In this document: one piece after another, positions 21,246 to 31,388 of the stretch | How positions within the stretch are numbered: position 1 is the first letter of the stretch | Layout of the letters: each line of letters opens with the position of its first letter | Assembly: GCA_947095585.1 (NCBI GenBank) | Contig: OX352761.1 | Span: forward strand, 60,752,832 to 60,816,831 | Source: Nephrocerus scutellatus | Lineage: Eukaryota > Arthropoda > Insecta > Diptera > Pipunculidae | Length of the DNA stretch: 64,000 bases | Reading direction: 5' to 3' | Notes under the pieces: generated by a model | The model's input: the letters and a program-made list of their open reading frames with translations, nothing else | Told to the model about the DNA's origin: nothing | The model's database searches: none | Program-made: the position numbers and the translations under genes

Positions 21246-22115
21246 TTCTCTATATTAACTTCACTTGCCCGTGGGTCGGTCGTCGGTCGTCTGTCGTGGA
21301 TTCTTGCGATCAATTTTTAACCCACTTCCCATGGCCCGATTTTATTGAAATTTTGCACACATGTGTATTTCCGGAGACACACTATTAAATTTTGTGGCCC
21401 CTCGGGCTGCGGGGTCGGGGGGCTCCCAAACAAAAATTTTAAAAAATTTACCCGATTTTCTTCAAATTTTACACACATGTGTATACCCAATAAACATTAC
21501 TTTTTCGAAAATTTGGTAGTGATCGGGTCCCGGGTTCGGCCGCAAGGCCCTTATACATTTTTTAAATAACTGTACTGGCATCAGATATTCGTCGCCCTTT
21601 ATGGATTGTGTGCGGTGTGTGCTGCGCAGTCGGCTGCGCTGCATGGTTTTGGTGGTGGTGGAGAGAGAGAGAAATCTTAGCGCACGCACAAATCAACCCA
21701 GCAAATGAAACGAGACATACATGTTTTATGCTTACTTCAACTTACATTTTTATTTACTGAATTGTATTTTTATTGATGTCGTTTTTTTTGTTGTCGATAT
21801 CAACATACAGATCGAACAACAAGTTTTCACAATATTCTGTCATTTGGCGTTTTCATAAATTAGTTCAGAGCAGTCAAAGAGTTCTCAAGATAAATGTTCG
21901 TGTTTCTTATTTGCTCAGAGTATGAGCGTGCTCTAAGTGCTCAGAATAAAATGATCTGAGCTTTTTCAATTTTAACATCTGATGTCAAATGTTTGTTTCG
22001 ATGATTTTCTCCTACAATAAAAAAAATGGCCCAGGATCGAGGGGCTCCCATATCAATTTCTGCGATTAGAGAATTTAGATGAAAAATTTTAATTTTTATG
22101 GGTTGTTTTTTTGTG
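21246..22115 (+). mobile_element. Helentron/DINE-like repeat, copy 3
   Basis: Starts tctctatattaacttcactt and ends ...agagaatttagatgaaaaat then a T run. It is nearly identical, in reverse complement, to 58030-58915, including the unique middle (…gtgtgctgcgcagtcggctg…, a gag-microsatellite, …gttcagagcagtcaaagag…). It carries only two internal repeat units. It splits a copia gag, which continues on both sides. No coding capacity is seen, so it would be non-autonomous. Confidence 0.75.
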
Positions 22116-22325
22116 TGATTATTTCACGGAGAAGACCAACCTTTCTTGTTAATCCAGAATCATCGAACGTTTGTTTGAGTTTATCCCAAGCTTTTTGGCA
22201 TTTTTGCTTCAGCAACTTGCTGTACTTGACAAAATTATACAGAACTTTTTCCTTAACCCCATGGCACATTTCCTCCCCCACCGAGACCAACACCCAAACA
22301 AAAATTATTTTTATTTTCATTCAAT
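22116..22325 (-). pseudogene. Ty1/copia gag N-terminal part
   Basis: The frame 22320-22096 reads KEKVLYNFVKYSKLLKQKCQ, KAWDKLKQTFDDSGLTRKVG and LLREIIT, matching the well-conserved mid-gag of copia elements. It is cut at 22115 by the Helentron-like copy 3 and resumes at about 21245. The first residues (MKIKIIFVWVL) belong to the neighbouring Helitron-like DNA. Confidence 0.75.
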
Positions 22326-22660
22326 CAATTTGTTTATGCGCACGGTTTAACTACATTCAATAACTCTACTCCAATATCATCTACGAAATCAACCAATAAA
22401 TACAAAAGTGTGGATACAGCGCCACCTATAAGAATTCAACTTAATTATAAACATTTCAATAATCATAGCCCATGTACATCCATTCTGATATGAACAAATA
22501 TCATTGAATGTAGTTTTTCGTAAATATCTCGACTCCACCGCCACTAGCGGGTCCAAATGTCAGCAAACTTATTTTTATTTAAGAAATTGTTGTTAATTTG
22601 AGCAAAATCGTACATAAATAGGAAAAATTGAAATATCACGACTAAAGCGCCAGCTGTCGG
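22326..22660 (-). other. Helitron 3' flank, no gene
   Basis: Non-coding DNA downstream (minus strand) of the helicase remnant. It includes the phrases 'gccactagcgggtcc' and 'gcgccacctataag', which recur in similar form in the Helitron-like block at 54.9-55.1 kb. It is presumably the 3' untranslated part of the Helitron. Confidence 0.45.
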
Positions 22661-22915
22661 GATTAAACTTAAGAGAAATCTTCACTTGGTTGTAAACAAT
22701 ATTTTTAGTTTCACCTTCAAGAGCAAGAATAAATAAATTCCTAGGTGAACCCACCCAAGAGCGAGCAAAACAAAGTTGATCGTGGGAAAAACATGGCATA
22801 CTGCGGAGTATAGCGGAGTACTTAATAAACTGTTCGACTTATTGATCGTCATCGAAAACGCAAGATTTACTGGAAATTGAAATCTCTCAAAATTTAAAAG
22901 GTAGATTAAGATAGT
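22661..22915 (-). pseudogene. Helitron helicase C-terminal fragment
   Basis: In two minus-strand frames: FERFQFPVNLAFSMTINKS followed by CFSHDQLCFARSWVGSPRNL and FILALEGETKNIVYNQV. These match the last motifs (V and VI) of the Pif1-type helicase of Rep-Hel proteins of Helitrons (canonical 'F.HGQLYVA.SRV'). Frameshift near 22800. Rep and the N-terminal helicase motifs are absent. Confidence 0.8.
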
Positions 22916-22959
22916 CGCTTTAATTATATTGTCCCCCCCCCCCAAACCCAGTCGGTCAC

Positions 22960-23560
22960 TAAGTACCATGTTAAACCCCACTTTTCATCTCAGTGACCCC
23001 GAGAACTATAGACTCAACACTAATATCGGTCGCCCCCCACCGCGTCAGTTATCGACCCCATTCCCCTTTAGTTGTCTTACCATCAATATTCAACTTAGTG
23101 ACCGCGAAAATTATGGAATCGACACTAATATCGGTCACCGCCACTATTAGTTGTCGACATCCCGTTAGAGCTGTCTTACCACCACCATTCCCCTCAGCGA
23201 CCCCGAAAACTATAGAATCTACACTAATATCGGTCCCCGCCCCCATTAGTTATCGACATATACCTATAGATGTCTTACCATCACTATTCAATTCAGTGAC
23301 CCCGAAAACTTTAGAATCGACACTAACATCGGTCACCCCCCCGTCCCAGTTATTGACATCCACCTAGAGCTGTCTACCCATTACCATTCAACTTAGCGAC
23401 CCCGAAAACTATAGAATCTATAGACACTAATATCGAGCATCCTCCACTCTGTGGGGATACATAACTCACCCATAGGAGTGTACTACCAGCTATTCACCAC
23501 TGCGATACAGAACACTGTGGGTCCGACACTAATATCGGCTGTCACCCCTCCCTCAGCAAA
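22960..23560. repeat. ~100-bp minisatellite, about 6 units
   Basis: The block cactaatatcggt begins near 23018, 23123, 23222, 23321, 23424 and 23527, spacing 99-105 bp. Each unit also has agtgaccccgaaaactatag and a ttagttatcgacat stretch. It replaces the upstream part of the Helitron helicase. Overlapping plus-strand ORFs here are repeat artefacts. Confidence 0.85.
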
Positions 23561-23855
23561 AAAGCCTGCTACCCCCAACAGTATTTTATTTCAGATTGTA
23601 AGTTATACGTATACAAAATTTGTTTGAAATTAGTGAAGGCGTTCCAGAGATAGATAGGCAGAAACAAATAAACAAGCAAACAAACATAAATTTCCTCTTT
23701 TATATAATTATATAGAGGAAGAAGATAGAAGATAGAAAATTGTCATTACGTTGTTATAGTTTCGCTTCGTAATTTGCTTCGGTACTAACATTTTGTTTGA
23801 TTTTTTGTACCAAATTGTTGTTTTTATTTTGTAACGAAGTTCCTTCGTTACTGTT
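23561..23855. other. Helitron-like terminus and filler
   Basis: Contains ttcctcttttatataattat at about 23693, similar to the Helitron-type terminal motif seen at 55.46 kb, and then AT-rich sequence with a taacgaagttccttcgtta palindrome at 23832-23850 next to the BEL-2 LTR. No gene is seen. Confidence 0.35.
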
Positions 23856-24245
23856 TGCAGAAATTGCTCCTTGCACTTTAAATAAAAATAGTCACATTAC
23901 CTTGGGTAGGGGGATAACTATGTAATTGAAAACAATACTTTTGAATTGGTAACTTGTTCAGATTTTATTATGCAAATTTCTTTACTATTTATGCAATTTA
24001 TTTTGCTTACTTAATTACTAATAATTTACTTAAACTAGGCTAAATTGTTATTGTCTAATTTATGCTTACTAAGAATAAATGCCAAATTATTGTGCAACTT
24101 ATGCTAATAAATTATTTCCCGTGTTGATTGTTGTGCAATTTTGGGGTAAACGTCCGATGCAATTTATGCTTACTAAGAATAAATGCTAAATTATTGTGCA
24201 ACTTATGCTTATAAATTATTTTGGGGTAAACGTCCGATCGATGAT
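23856..24245 (-). mobile_element. BEL-2 3' LTR
   Basis: Closely matches 50986-51261, the 5' LTR of the same element, e.g. agaaattgctcc, cttgggtagggggata, and ggggtaaacgtccgatcgat. Its left end is TGCAGAAATT at 23856. It has an internal ~103-bp duplication (from aatttatgcttactaagaat at about 24057 to the second copy near 24160) that the other LTR lacks, which explains its greater length. Confidence 0.85.
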
Positions 24246-24740
24246 GGTAGCAGTTCTATAGATGACGGCAAGATCACTAACCCAAAGGTATACTTTATTG
24301 AATTCCGCTTTAAGTTGTTTTGCTCTGCAGGTGTCGGAAAGAGAATCTGGCGTAGGACTCAACGCAGTTTTCCAGCAGTCAATTTGTATTCTTTAACTTT
24401 CTCGTAAATTCCTTCCCCAAGATCAATGGCTTGAATTGGATCAAAGTAAGTTTTGTTATCACTGCTGAGCACAATTTGTTGAACAAAGTCTTCACGGTCT
24501 AGGAGAACCGCATGAGACTCGATAGTTGGAACACTAATAAGAGCCAATTTAGAGAAGACTCTTTATTGAACCAGAGTTGAACGTCACGGTAACCATATTT
24601 TCTCGGACAGATTTTGTTACTTTGTTGAACGTGAATAGCACAGATGTATCTGATATGTTTGGCAACCTGCAGAAGTTCAAGTCACCGTTTATTTTACTGA
24701 CATACCTTGTTAAAGCTTCAACGGGGCGGATGTTGATGAT
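24246..24740 (-). other. BEL-2 region between integrase and 3' LTR
   Basis: A minus-strand open stretch (about 24547-24290) reads ALISVPTIESHAVLLDREDF then ...GEGIYEKVKEYKLTAGKLR. I do not recognise it. It sits where the integrase C-terminus, or in some BEL elements an env-like ORF, would be. The residues between here and the integrase are out of frame. Confidence 0.35.
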
Positions 24741-25280
24741 GTTCTGTATAGCGTTGATGAGTAGTTGAGGAGGAGGAGGAGGAGGAGTGGCAGGGACCGC
24801 ATAAATCTACCCCGATTTTGCTGAACGCTGGTGCTGGAGTGATGCGCTCTGCCGGTAGATCTCCCATGATCGGTTGAACAGTTTGAGCCTTCCATCGGAT
24901 GCAGGTTGGGCAACTCCGAATACATTTTTTTATGCGTGATTTTTCATCAGGGATCTAGAATTCTTCCCGTATTGAGTATTCCGTTTTCGCAATGGTGGTG
25001 ATCCAGGTGTGTTTGGCGTGCTATTAAATCAACTAAATGGCACTTGGTTAATAAAATGGGATGCTTACGACTTTCGGTGATGTTGGCAAGAGAAATCCTT
25101 CCCTTTGCACGGAGAATCTTGTCGTCTGGACCATGGTGATCTCCATATCTTTAAATGGTGTGAATGGCAGTTGGTTATCCAAGTTGGACCTTAAAACCAG
25201 AGCCGACATTTGGCCAGATGGCCTGGTGTTTCGATGATTTAATGTAGTAGATGTCCGCCGGTCCAATCACTTTCCGAATT
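24741..25280 (-). pseudogene. BEL-2 integrase (partial)
   Basis: Broken minus-strand frames read ...ITESRKHPILLTKCHLVDLI (zinc-domain start), then CIRSCPTCIRWKAQTVQPIM, GDLPAERITPAPAFSKIGVD. This is the N-terminal part of a BEL/Pao integrase up to the first catalytic D. A gag-gag-rich microsatellite (about 24766-24787) follows and the DDE core is not found. At least three frame breaks. Confidence 0.7.
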
Positions 25281-25861
25281 TTGGAAACTCTGTACTATTC
25301 ACAAATTTGTTGTCTATCACTTTATTGCTTCAAACCCAGGCTAAGGCAACCTCACTATCAGTGTATGCTGTCATAGTGATATTAGTGTGGCGGAGATTGC
25401 TTCTGATCTGTTTGAAGAGCTCGGAAAGCAGCACCATTCCCTCAAGCTCCATCTTGGGACCGTACATTTATTACTGTCTTTGTTTGTTCTTGTCTTGAGT
25501 GGCGTTACGCGGCCCTTGGCTGCTAGTAAACGAACAGTGTACGTTGCCCCGATCTTTACTCGACTGTAAATCACTGCCACGTATCCATCCCTTGAGGCGT
25601 CACAAAATCCAATGAGCTGAATTGCAGGGCTTTTGGTTCCGTTGATTCAGCGGGGAATTCTAATGTCACTGAGTTGAGATAGAGTTTCCAATAGTTTGCT
25701 GAATTTCTTTTGGATTTTCTCGTCTAACTGGTCATTCCAGTCGTACTTAAGTAGCCACAACTCTTGGAGAAATGTGTCCTCTCCTGGATTGTAGTTAATC
25801 CCTAAGATTTTCATAATTGGATCGGCAGTATATTTGTAGGCACTGAGTTTTTTGCTGTCTT
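25281..25861 (-). pseudogene. BEL-2 RNase H
   Basis: Frames give GFCDASRDGYVAVIYSRV, TYTVRLLAAKGRVTPLKT, ...MELEGMVLLSELFKQI and TAYTDSEVALAWV. This is the RNase H of BEL/Pao elements, with the D-E-D residues visible. It is upstream (minus strand) of the integrase piece and downstream of RT. Several stops. Confidence 0.8.
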
Positions 25862-26720
25862 CTATATAACGAAGAACGTCTGGGTGGTTTGATGACCATT
25901 TGTTAGGGATAGCTTACCGGCCTCTAGTGTAGTTGTTATCTTAGCAATTTGCTCTTGACATTTTTTAATGCTAACAGCTCCGTGAAACAGATCATCCATG
26001 TAAATAGAGTTCTTGATTATGTCCATGGTCTCCAAATCTCCCGTTGTCATCTGCGACTTGATAGATAGTACAAATTGCTTGCCATGATGCGCAGTCCGCG
26101 CCGTATGTCACAGTGTTAAGGAAAAATTCGCCTAATGGCTCTGTTTTGTTGGGTCGCCAGAGGATTCGAAATTTCTCGCGGTCTGGTTTCGGGATCAGGA
26201 ACTGGCGAAACATCTGTTTCATGTCGCTGGTGTAAGTAAACTCGTACTGTCTATTCTGAAGGATAATATCAAAGATTTGACTCTGCAATTTAGGACCTGG
26301 GTAGATGAGCTGATTTAGAGAGATTCCGTTGCTTGATGGCGCGCTAGCATTAAAAACTTTCCTCAACTTTGTTGTAACAGCATATTTTCGGATGATGCTG
26401 ATATATGGGATGTAGTAAGCGTTTCTGGTCTCGTCTCGCTGCTTTGCAGCAGGAATTGGGGACATGTGATGCGACGTGAGATAGTCTTCCATAAATTCGT
26501 TTGATATTTTCTTGTGAGTCTCGTTTTGTTCCCAACGTCTTTCTTGTCCAATAAAGAATTTTACTGCATTCCTATACGAATTTCCCAATTCAGGTGCGTC
26601 AATCTTCCAATTGGGACGATCAAGCGTCCGTCCATAGTTCGAGAGTGGTTTTCAATGAATAAGTTTTCGCAGTTTGAACTCTCAACTTTACAGATGTCTT
26701 CTTTGGTAATTGGCATGTCC
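25862..26720 (-). pseudogene. BEL-2 reverse transcriptase
   Basis: The frame 26588-25992 carries NEFMEDYLTSHHMSPIPAA, YYIPYISIIRKYAVTTKLRK, VFNASAPSSNGISLNQLI, FTYTSDMKQMFRQFLI and FFLNTVTYGADCASWQAI, diagnostic of BEL/Pao RT. The next frame (26050-25862) begins at SIYMDDLFHG, the YxDD active site. A frameshift near 26030 separates the palm halves. Note 'NAS' instead of the usual 'DAS' in the VFDAS motif. Confidence 0.9.
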
Positions 26721-27360
26721 TAGAAATCCATTACGTTTGACTCGAACTCTGATAGTGTAGTAAAGGCTGAGGTTCGTTTTCTACTTCCGTTTCCCGGGTC
26801 TCCAGATACGATCCACCCACCAAGAAATGTGTTTTGCAGTAATAATCCTTCCTTCTTCTGCAAACTTGGACGTAACACTGTTGAGTATACTGGTCCACCT
26901 AATAGCAAAGGAATATGTGCTGGTTTGTTGAAATGCGGATCTGCAAGAGGTTTATCAAAGGAGGATTTCCAGGTGATGTTACTGGGCATGCTGGGAAGTG
27001 ATCCGGTAACTCGTTTGACCACGAGTGCTTTTATGTTTATGAATGGTTGATCTGGATTATCAAGTTTAAGTTTTATATTGGCAATAGAGCGGACTGTTCC
27101 AATCTCCCCTCCTACTCCAATAACTTTAACAAGTGTTCGTTTTTAGGCAATCGTAACTTCTGCACCAAATCTTCGGATTTGTAATTGGCTTGGCTGCTTT
27201 GATCCAGCAAGCAACGAAGTGGAATGTTGTCATCGTTAACTAAAAGCGTCGCAATAGCTGTAGGTAGGAGCACACTAGAAGACGCATCGGACTCATTTTG
27301 GCACAGGTAAGTGCTACTCGTCGATAGAAGGTTAGCCGTGGAATTTGGTTGCGGATGCAT
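26721..27360 (-). pseudogene. BEL-2 protease region
   Basis: From 27360: SSVLLPTAIATLLVNDDNIP then LRCLLDQSSQANYKSEDLVQ, the BEL/Pao aspartic protease, in which the active-site D of LLDQGSQ is kept. It continues in the 27022-26720 frame (VTGSLPSMPSNITWKS, ADPHFNKPAHIPLLLGGPVY) as the C-terminal protease and linker to RT. A frameshift near 27110 separates them. Confidence 0.8.
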
Positions 27361-28020
27361 TTCCGTAATATGCGGTCCTTGACAGGTTCTGCATTTTAAA
27401 TACTCTCTTGATATGCAAGGAGAGCGATAGTCGAAACGATGCTTTAGATGCAGATCTTGTGGTCATGTAGCAGGGCTTCCCGATTCTGTGAGCTGAGGAA
27501 CTTTGGACAGTCCACAACTGGATGGTTTTCTGTGCAGATGAAGCACTTCTTTGTTACCTTTGTTGCTGCTTCTTTTGATTGAAGTGTAACATGTACTTTG
27601 GTATGCGGCATACTGAAATCCTTCCTAGGTACCTTATGAGATGACTGAATAATTTGACAATTGTCGACTTGATCTAGATGATGCTGGTATTTCCTCTAAG
27701 GTAGGAAGTCTGGTTTTACAGTTGTAGAAATCGTCTAATCTGCCACGTGTGATAGGATCTAAACCTCGAAGGATAGGCCATGATCTGTTCTCCACTTATT
27801 TTATTTCTTTTGAGATTGGAGACCCGTCCTTTAGTGTAGTGCATGTATGAAATTATAGACTGCATATCCTGGGATTGTTGGACGTCGTGGTAGAGCTAGC
27901 ATAGCCTCTAGTTCAACTTTTGCTAAATGTCTCGGATTGTCAAACGTTTGGTCCAATGTTGACCAGGAAATCGGATAGTTGTCTCCAGTCAAGTCCAAAT
28001 CGGTAATTGTTTCCAGCAAA
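27361..28020 (-). pseudogene. BEL-2 gag, C-terminal part
   Basis: Reads LLETITDLDLTGDNYPISWS and TLDQTFDNPRHLAKVELEAM at 28019-27831, then in other frames a zinc-finger remnant near 27540-27400 (CFICTENHPVVDCPKFLS-like, then C..CR of GPHI). It continues the gag whose N-terminal part lies at 49890-50770. The split is the insertion point of the LINE at 28021. Confidence 0.75.
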
Positions 28021-28864
28021 AAAATTTATTCAAAAAAATATAATAAATTATATTTAAAATAATTGAAAATATTTTTTCTTTTTTTCATTTTAATTAAAAA
28101 TTAACTTTTTTCTTTTATTTTAAATTGTGTTTTATACCATTCAGTATTTATTGTTGTGTTGAAAATTTTCAAGAATACTTTTTGATATCTTCTAAACGTG
28201 ATAACTATATTGGTCAAGAACGATAAAGAAAGCAATCCACTTTTTTAAAAAGAACAAATTGGACATTTGTACAATCAAGAATATCAACGAAAGTGGTGTA
28301 GATTTACCAATCAAAACGGAAACAATCGCTGTGTTTGGTGCTGTTGGATAATCTAAACGACAAGAACATCACACTGAATCACCAAAAGAATAAAATCCTT
28401 GCGACAAAAATTGCTGAACTCGAACAGCGTATACAGGCGTTATCCGGTGATTGTTCAACCGCAACCAATGGTTTCTCACCATCACAGATTCTTTTGCACG
28501 GATATTGTTCATCAAGCGTGGATACTGCAGCAACACCATCGAAACAAAGTCATTATCACGTAACGTTACCGAAGATTCGGGCACAAAAAAGCAGTTACGT
28601 TAGAAAGTATTTTTATTCAAGTTTTTCAATTTTTTAAATAATTTATTTTATTTGAGTAGTTTTTAGAAGTAGAATTTTTTTTGACTTTCTGTCTCAGTAG
28701 CTGTGCGTGCCTTTTTCGTTTGTTAGGCCTGGTACTACAAACGAATCAATAACGTTTTCACTGTTGATTGGTTGGTTCGTAGAAATTCTTCTTATTATTG
28801 TTATTTTTAATATTTTTGATTTTTTGTTATATTCTTATCTTTTTTTACGTATATTTTCCTCATC
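28021..28864 (+). mobile_element. CR1/Jockey-type LINE: 5' UTR and ORF1 remnant
   Basis: The first 200 bp are A/T-rich with no gene. At about 28335-28637 a frame reads LNDKNITLNHQKNKILATKI and AELEQRIQAL, a heptad-like coiled coil of the type found in LINE ORF1 proteins, then serine/threonine-rich sequence. The rest to 28864 is AT-rich. It belongs to the LINE whose ORF2 starts at 28894 because it lies between the BEL-2 gag break and ORF2. Confidence 0.5.
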
Positions 28865-28893
28865 TTGACGGGTTCGGTATTTTTGCTTTGTAA

Positions 28894-29475
28894 AATGAAC
28901 TCTTATTTTGAAATTCATTTCACAAATATTCGCGGCATTAAAAGTAATTTCAACTCGATCGTAGCACATCTTGACGCGAATAAACCTGCGGTTCTAAGTT
29001 TATGTGAAACGCAGGCCTCTTATATGGGTACCCCAAATGATTTTCATTGTCCGGGGTATTCTCGTGTCGACTGTTTGGTTCCACATCGTGGGGTTATTTT
29101 ATTTATACGAGATGACATCAGTTTTAGTGTACCTGGTGAAACCGCTGAACTAATTTCAAATATTAATCTTTTCAACCAACTCGTTGATAAGCCACCTAGG
29201 TATTCCGATACTACTGGTCAATCACATCACCTTTTAGATTTATTTCTTACTACTATGCCAGATAAATATTCAATTGATGTATCTGCTCCATTAGGTCTTT
29301 CTGACCATGCTTTGGTAGTAGCCAAATTTTCAATAACTCCAGCCTTTATAGAGCCTAGTCATAAAAGGCTAATCTGGAACTATAAAATTTTTATAGCTCA
29401 TTTGATTGGTCAACCTGCTTTTCCAGCAATAATGCTGATGAAGCATCTCAACTTATTACGACAACCATTTTGCTA
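28894..29475 (+). pseudogene. LINE ORF2: endonuclease domain
   Basis: The ATG at 28894 starts MNSYFEIHFTNIRGIKSNFN, then AVLSLCETQ (catalytic ET), ...HRGVILFIRDDISF and, after an internal deletion, HHLLDLFLTT and LGLSDHALVVAKF (the SDH of AP-type endonucleases). About 40 residues around the NxY motif are missing. The enzyme would nick target DNA for reverse transcription in the nucleus. It is the first part of the LINE that continues to 30720 and, beyond BEL-1, from 49002 to 49890. Confidence 0.85.
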
Positions 29476-30771
29476 GGAATGAAAAATTGCATTCCATCTT
29501 CATTTAAAAAAAAATACTCGTAAGAATAAATGGTTTAACGAAAATTTCAGGTCAGCAGTCGCGTGTAACAAAGCGGCCCATTTGGACTACGTTAATTGTA
29601 CTTCTGAAGAAAACCTTGTTAAGTTTCGATTAGCTAGAAACAGATCAAACGCTATTTTGAAAAGGTCAAAAATAATATTTGACCTTAAGATTCGAAATAA
29701 CATGCGAAAAATTTGGAATACTGATTCAAACAGTCGAAGCTTTTGGTCGTTTGCTGCAATGGTTAAAAGAAACTTTGCAGACAATACTTCGTCTATTCCT
29801 TCTTTATTTCACAATGGTATTCATTATAGAACTGATATTGAGAAAGCAAATCTCTTAGCTTCTCGTTTCGCTGGTGCGTCTACCCTTCCTTTAACTAACC
29901 AAAGCCCCCCCAATTCTCCCAAACCAGGCCCAGGTATGTCTAAAATCTATTTTCGGAAACGGGTTGTTTCAAAGATTCTGAAAGAACTTGACCCCAATAA
30001 AGCAACTGGCCCCGACGGTATTCCGCCATTAGTATTGAAAAGTTGTCATCATACTTTGCCAAAACCGCTTAGCATCTCTCAATGAAGACAGGTGTTTTTC
30101 CATCAATTTGGAAAATAGCAAATATTCAACCCGTTCCGAAAAAGGTGAAAAGGTTCTATCGAAGGTAATGGAATCTATCGTTAATTTGAGACTAATGAAC
30201 TATCTGGATTCGAATGTTCTTTTATCCGATGTGCAGTATGGATTTCGTAAAAATCGTTCTTCAGGTGAACTAATAACGTGCATGACTCATTGTTTGGAGC
30301 GAAGCATTGAAAACCTAGGTGAATCAAGCGTTGTTTCCTTAGATATTGCTAAAGCTTTTGATAGAGTATGGCATGATTGTCTTCTTATTAAGATTCGTGT
30401 GCTGAACTTACACTCCTCTCTCATTACATGGATTGAGAATTATTTATGGAACCGTAAAATAAAAGTTGTATTAAATTGTATATCTCCAAATTCACATGGG
30501 ATCAATGCTGGCGTGCCTCAAGGGTCATCCTTGTCGCCCACGCTCTTCTTGATTTATATCAACGACTTGTTGTCTTCTACAACCTGTGATATCCATTCAT
30601 TTGCTGATGATACAACACTATCGGCTTCCATTGAGTTTGTCAGTCAAAAAGAATGCAATTCTCGCTTTTTTTTTATAATTCGCGCACGCAAAAAGGGGTT
30701 CGCACCCTTATTATGATCTGATACACTTAAGTTGTTAGGTTTAAAAGTATCAAGTGATCTTTCCTGGAAGG
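29476..30771 (+). pseudogene. LINE ORF2: reverse transcriptase
   Basis: Frames 29582-30085 and 30108-30716: ILKELDPNKATGPDGIPPLV, ...KVMESIVNLRLMNYLDSNVL, VQYGFRKNRSSGELI, SLDIAKAFDRVWHDCL, GVPQGSSLSPTLFLIYINDL and HSFADDTTLS (active site FADD at about 30597-30608). Frameshift near 30085-30110. At 30664-30716 a short foreign LINE tail interrupts it. Then LKLLGLKVSSDLSWKEH is read up to the BEL-1 insertion at 30776, and the frame resumes at 49002 as IYEISKRASQCLGF. Confidence 0.9.
30664..30716 (-). mobile_element. ~50-bp tail of another LINE family
   Basis: On the minus strand: aataagggtgcgaaccc, cttttttgcgtgcgc then an A run. The same string ends the LINE remnant at 62955-63010. The short GC-rich hairpin-like end suggests a strongly 5'-truncated insertion (or a gene-conversion scar) inside the host LINE, with loss of some host RT sequence. 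Confidence 0.65.
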
Positions 30772-30776
30772 AACAT

Positions 30777-31059
30777 TGTTAGCGCCACCACTGAAAACAC
30801 GACCGGTGCGAGGCCTGGTGTGAACGCGGTGAGGTGGTTGATTTGCCATCGTCGGCAGCACAAATAAAAATGGAAGAAAGATGTCATACACACGACGTTT
30901 TCTTCTCTCTCTCTCTATCGTGGCCATTTTTTTCACTATCTGAGAATAATTGTAATCGCTTTTTTCGCATTAATATTTTTTGGTTTTTGAATTAAAGTTT
31001 TTTTATTCGTTCGTTCAATTGAAAGTGTTTTTTTCTCCGCTCAGCCATCGTGGTCTACA
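30777..31059 (+). mobile_element. BEL-1 LTR1 (5' LTR)
   Basis: 283 bp, TGTTAGCGCC...GGTCTACA, preceded by the AACAT duplication. It contains a CT microsatellite (about 30899-30916) and an aataaaaatgg near 30863. A PBS follows it at 31063-31080 (ttggtccttcaaaccgga), the usual BEL/Pao type. Confidence 0.9.
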
Positions 31060-31388
31060 AAATTGGTCCTTCAAACCGGATGAGTGCCAGATTATCATCG
31101 AAATCATTCACGTGTTTTATGTAATTCAATCGCCGAGTTTTACACATTTTCGTAATAATTCACGTGTGATTCATTAAGTTTTACTCATCGTGTGGCACAC
31201 AATCACACATTATCATAAAATCAGATCGCAAATTGAATAATTTAGCGTACGAGAGTATTCTACATCGTCACAAAATAACTCACTTATGCTTATATCAATT
31301 TGTAAAGTGAAGTCTATGCAAATTATACACATTAATATCGCACATTAAATTTGAGGTTAAAATACACACGAGTTAAATCAATGATTCA
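31060..31388 (+). other. BEL-1 PBS and leader
   Basis: PBS at 31063-31080, then ~300 bp AT-rich leader to the gag ATG at 31389. No gene is seen in it. Confidence 0.7.

Noticed and set aside
22929..23367. Two overlapping plus-strand ORFs
   Set aside because: They run through the ~100-bp minisatellite, whose period keeps several frames open; no recognisable protein.
26363..26551. Extra minus-strand ORFs over the BEL-2 RT
   Set aside because: They are alternative frames of the RT coding sequence with no domain content.
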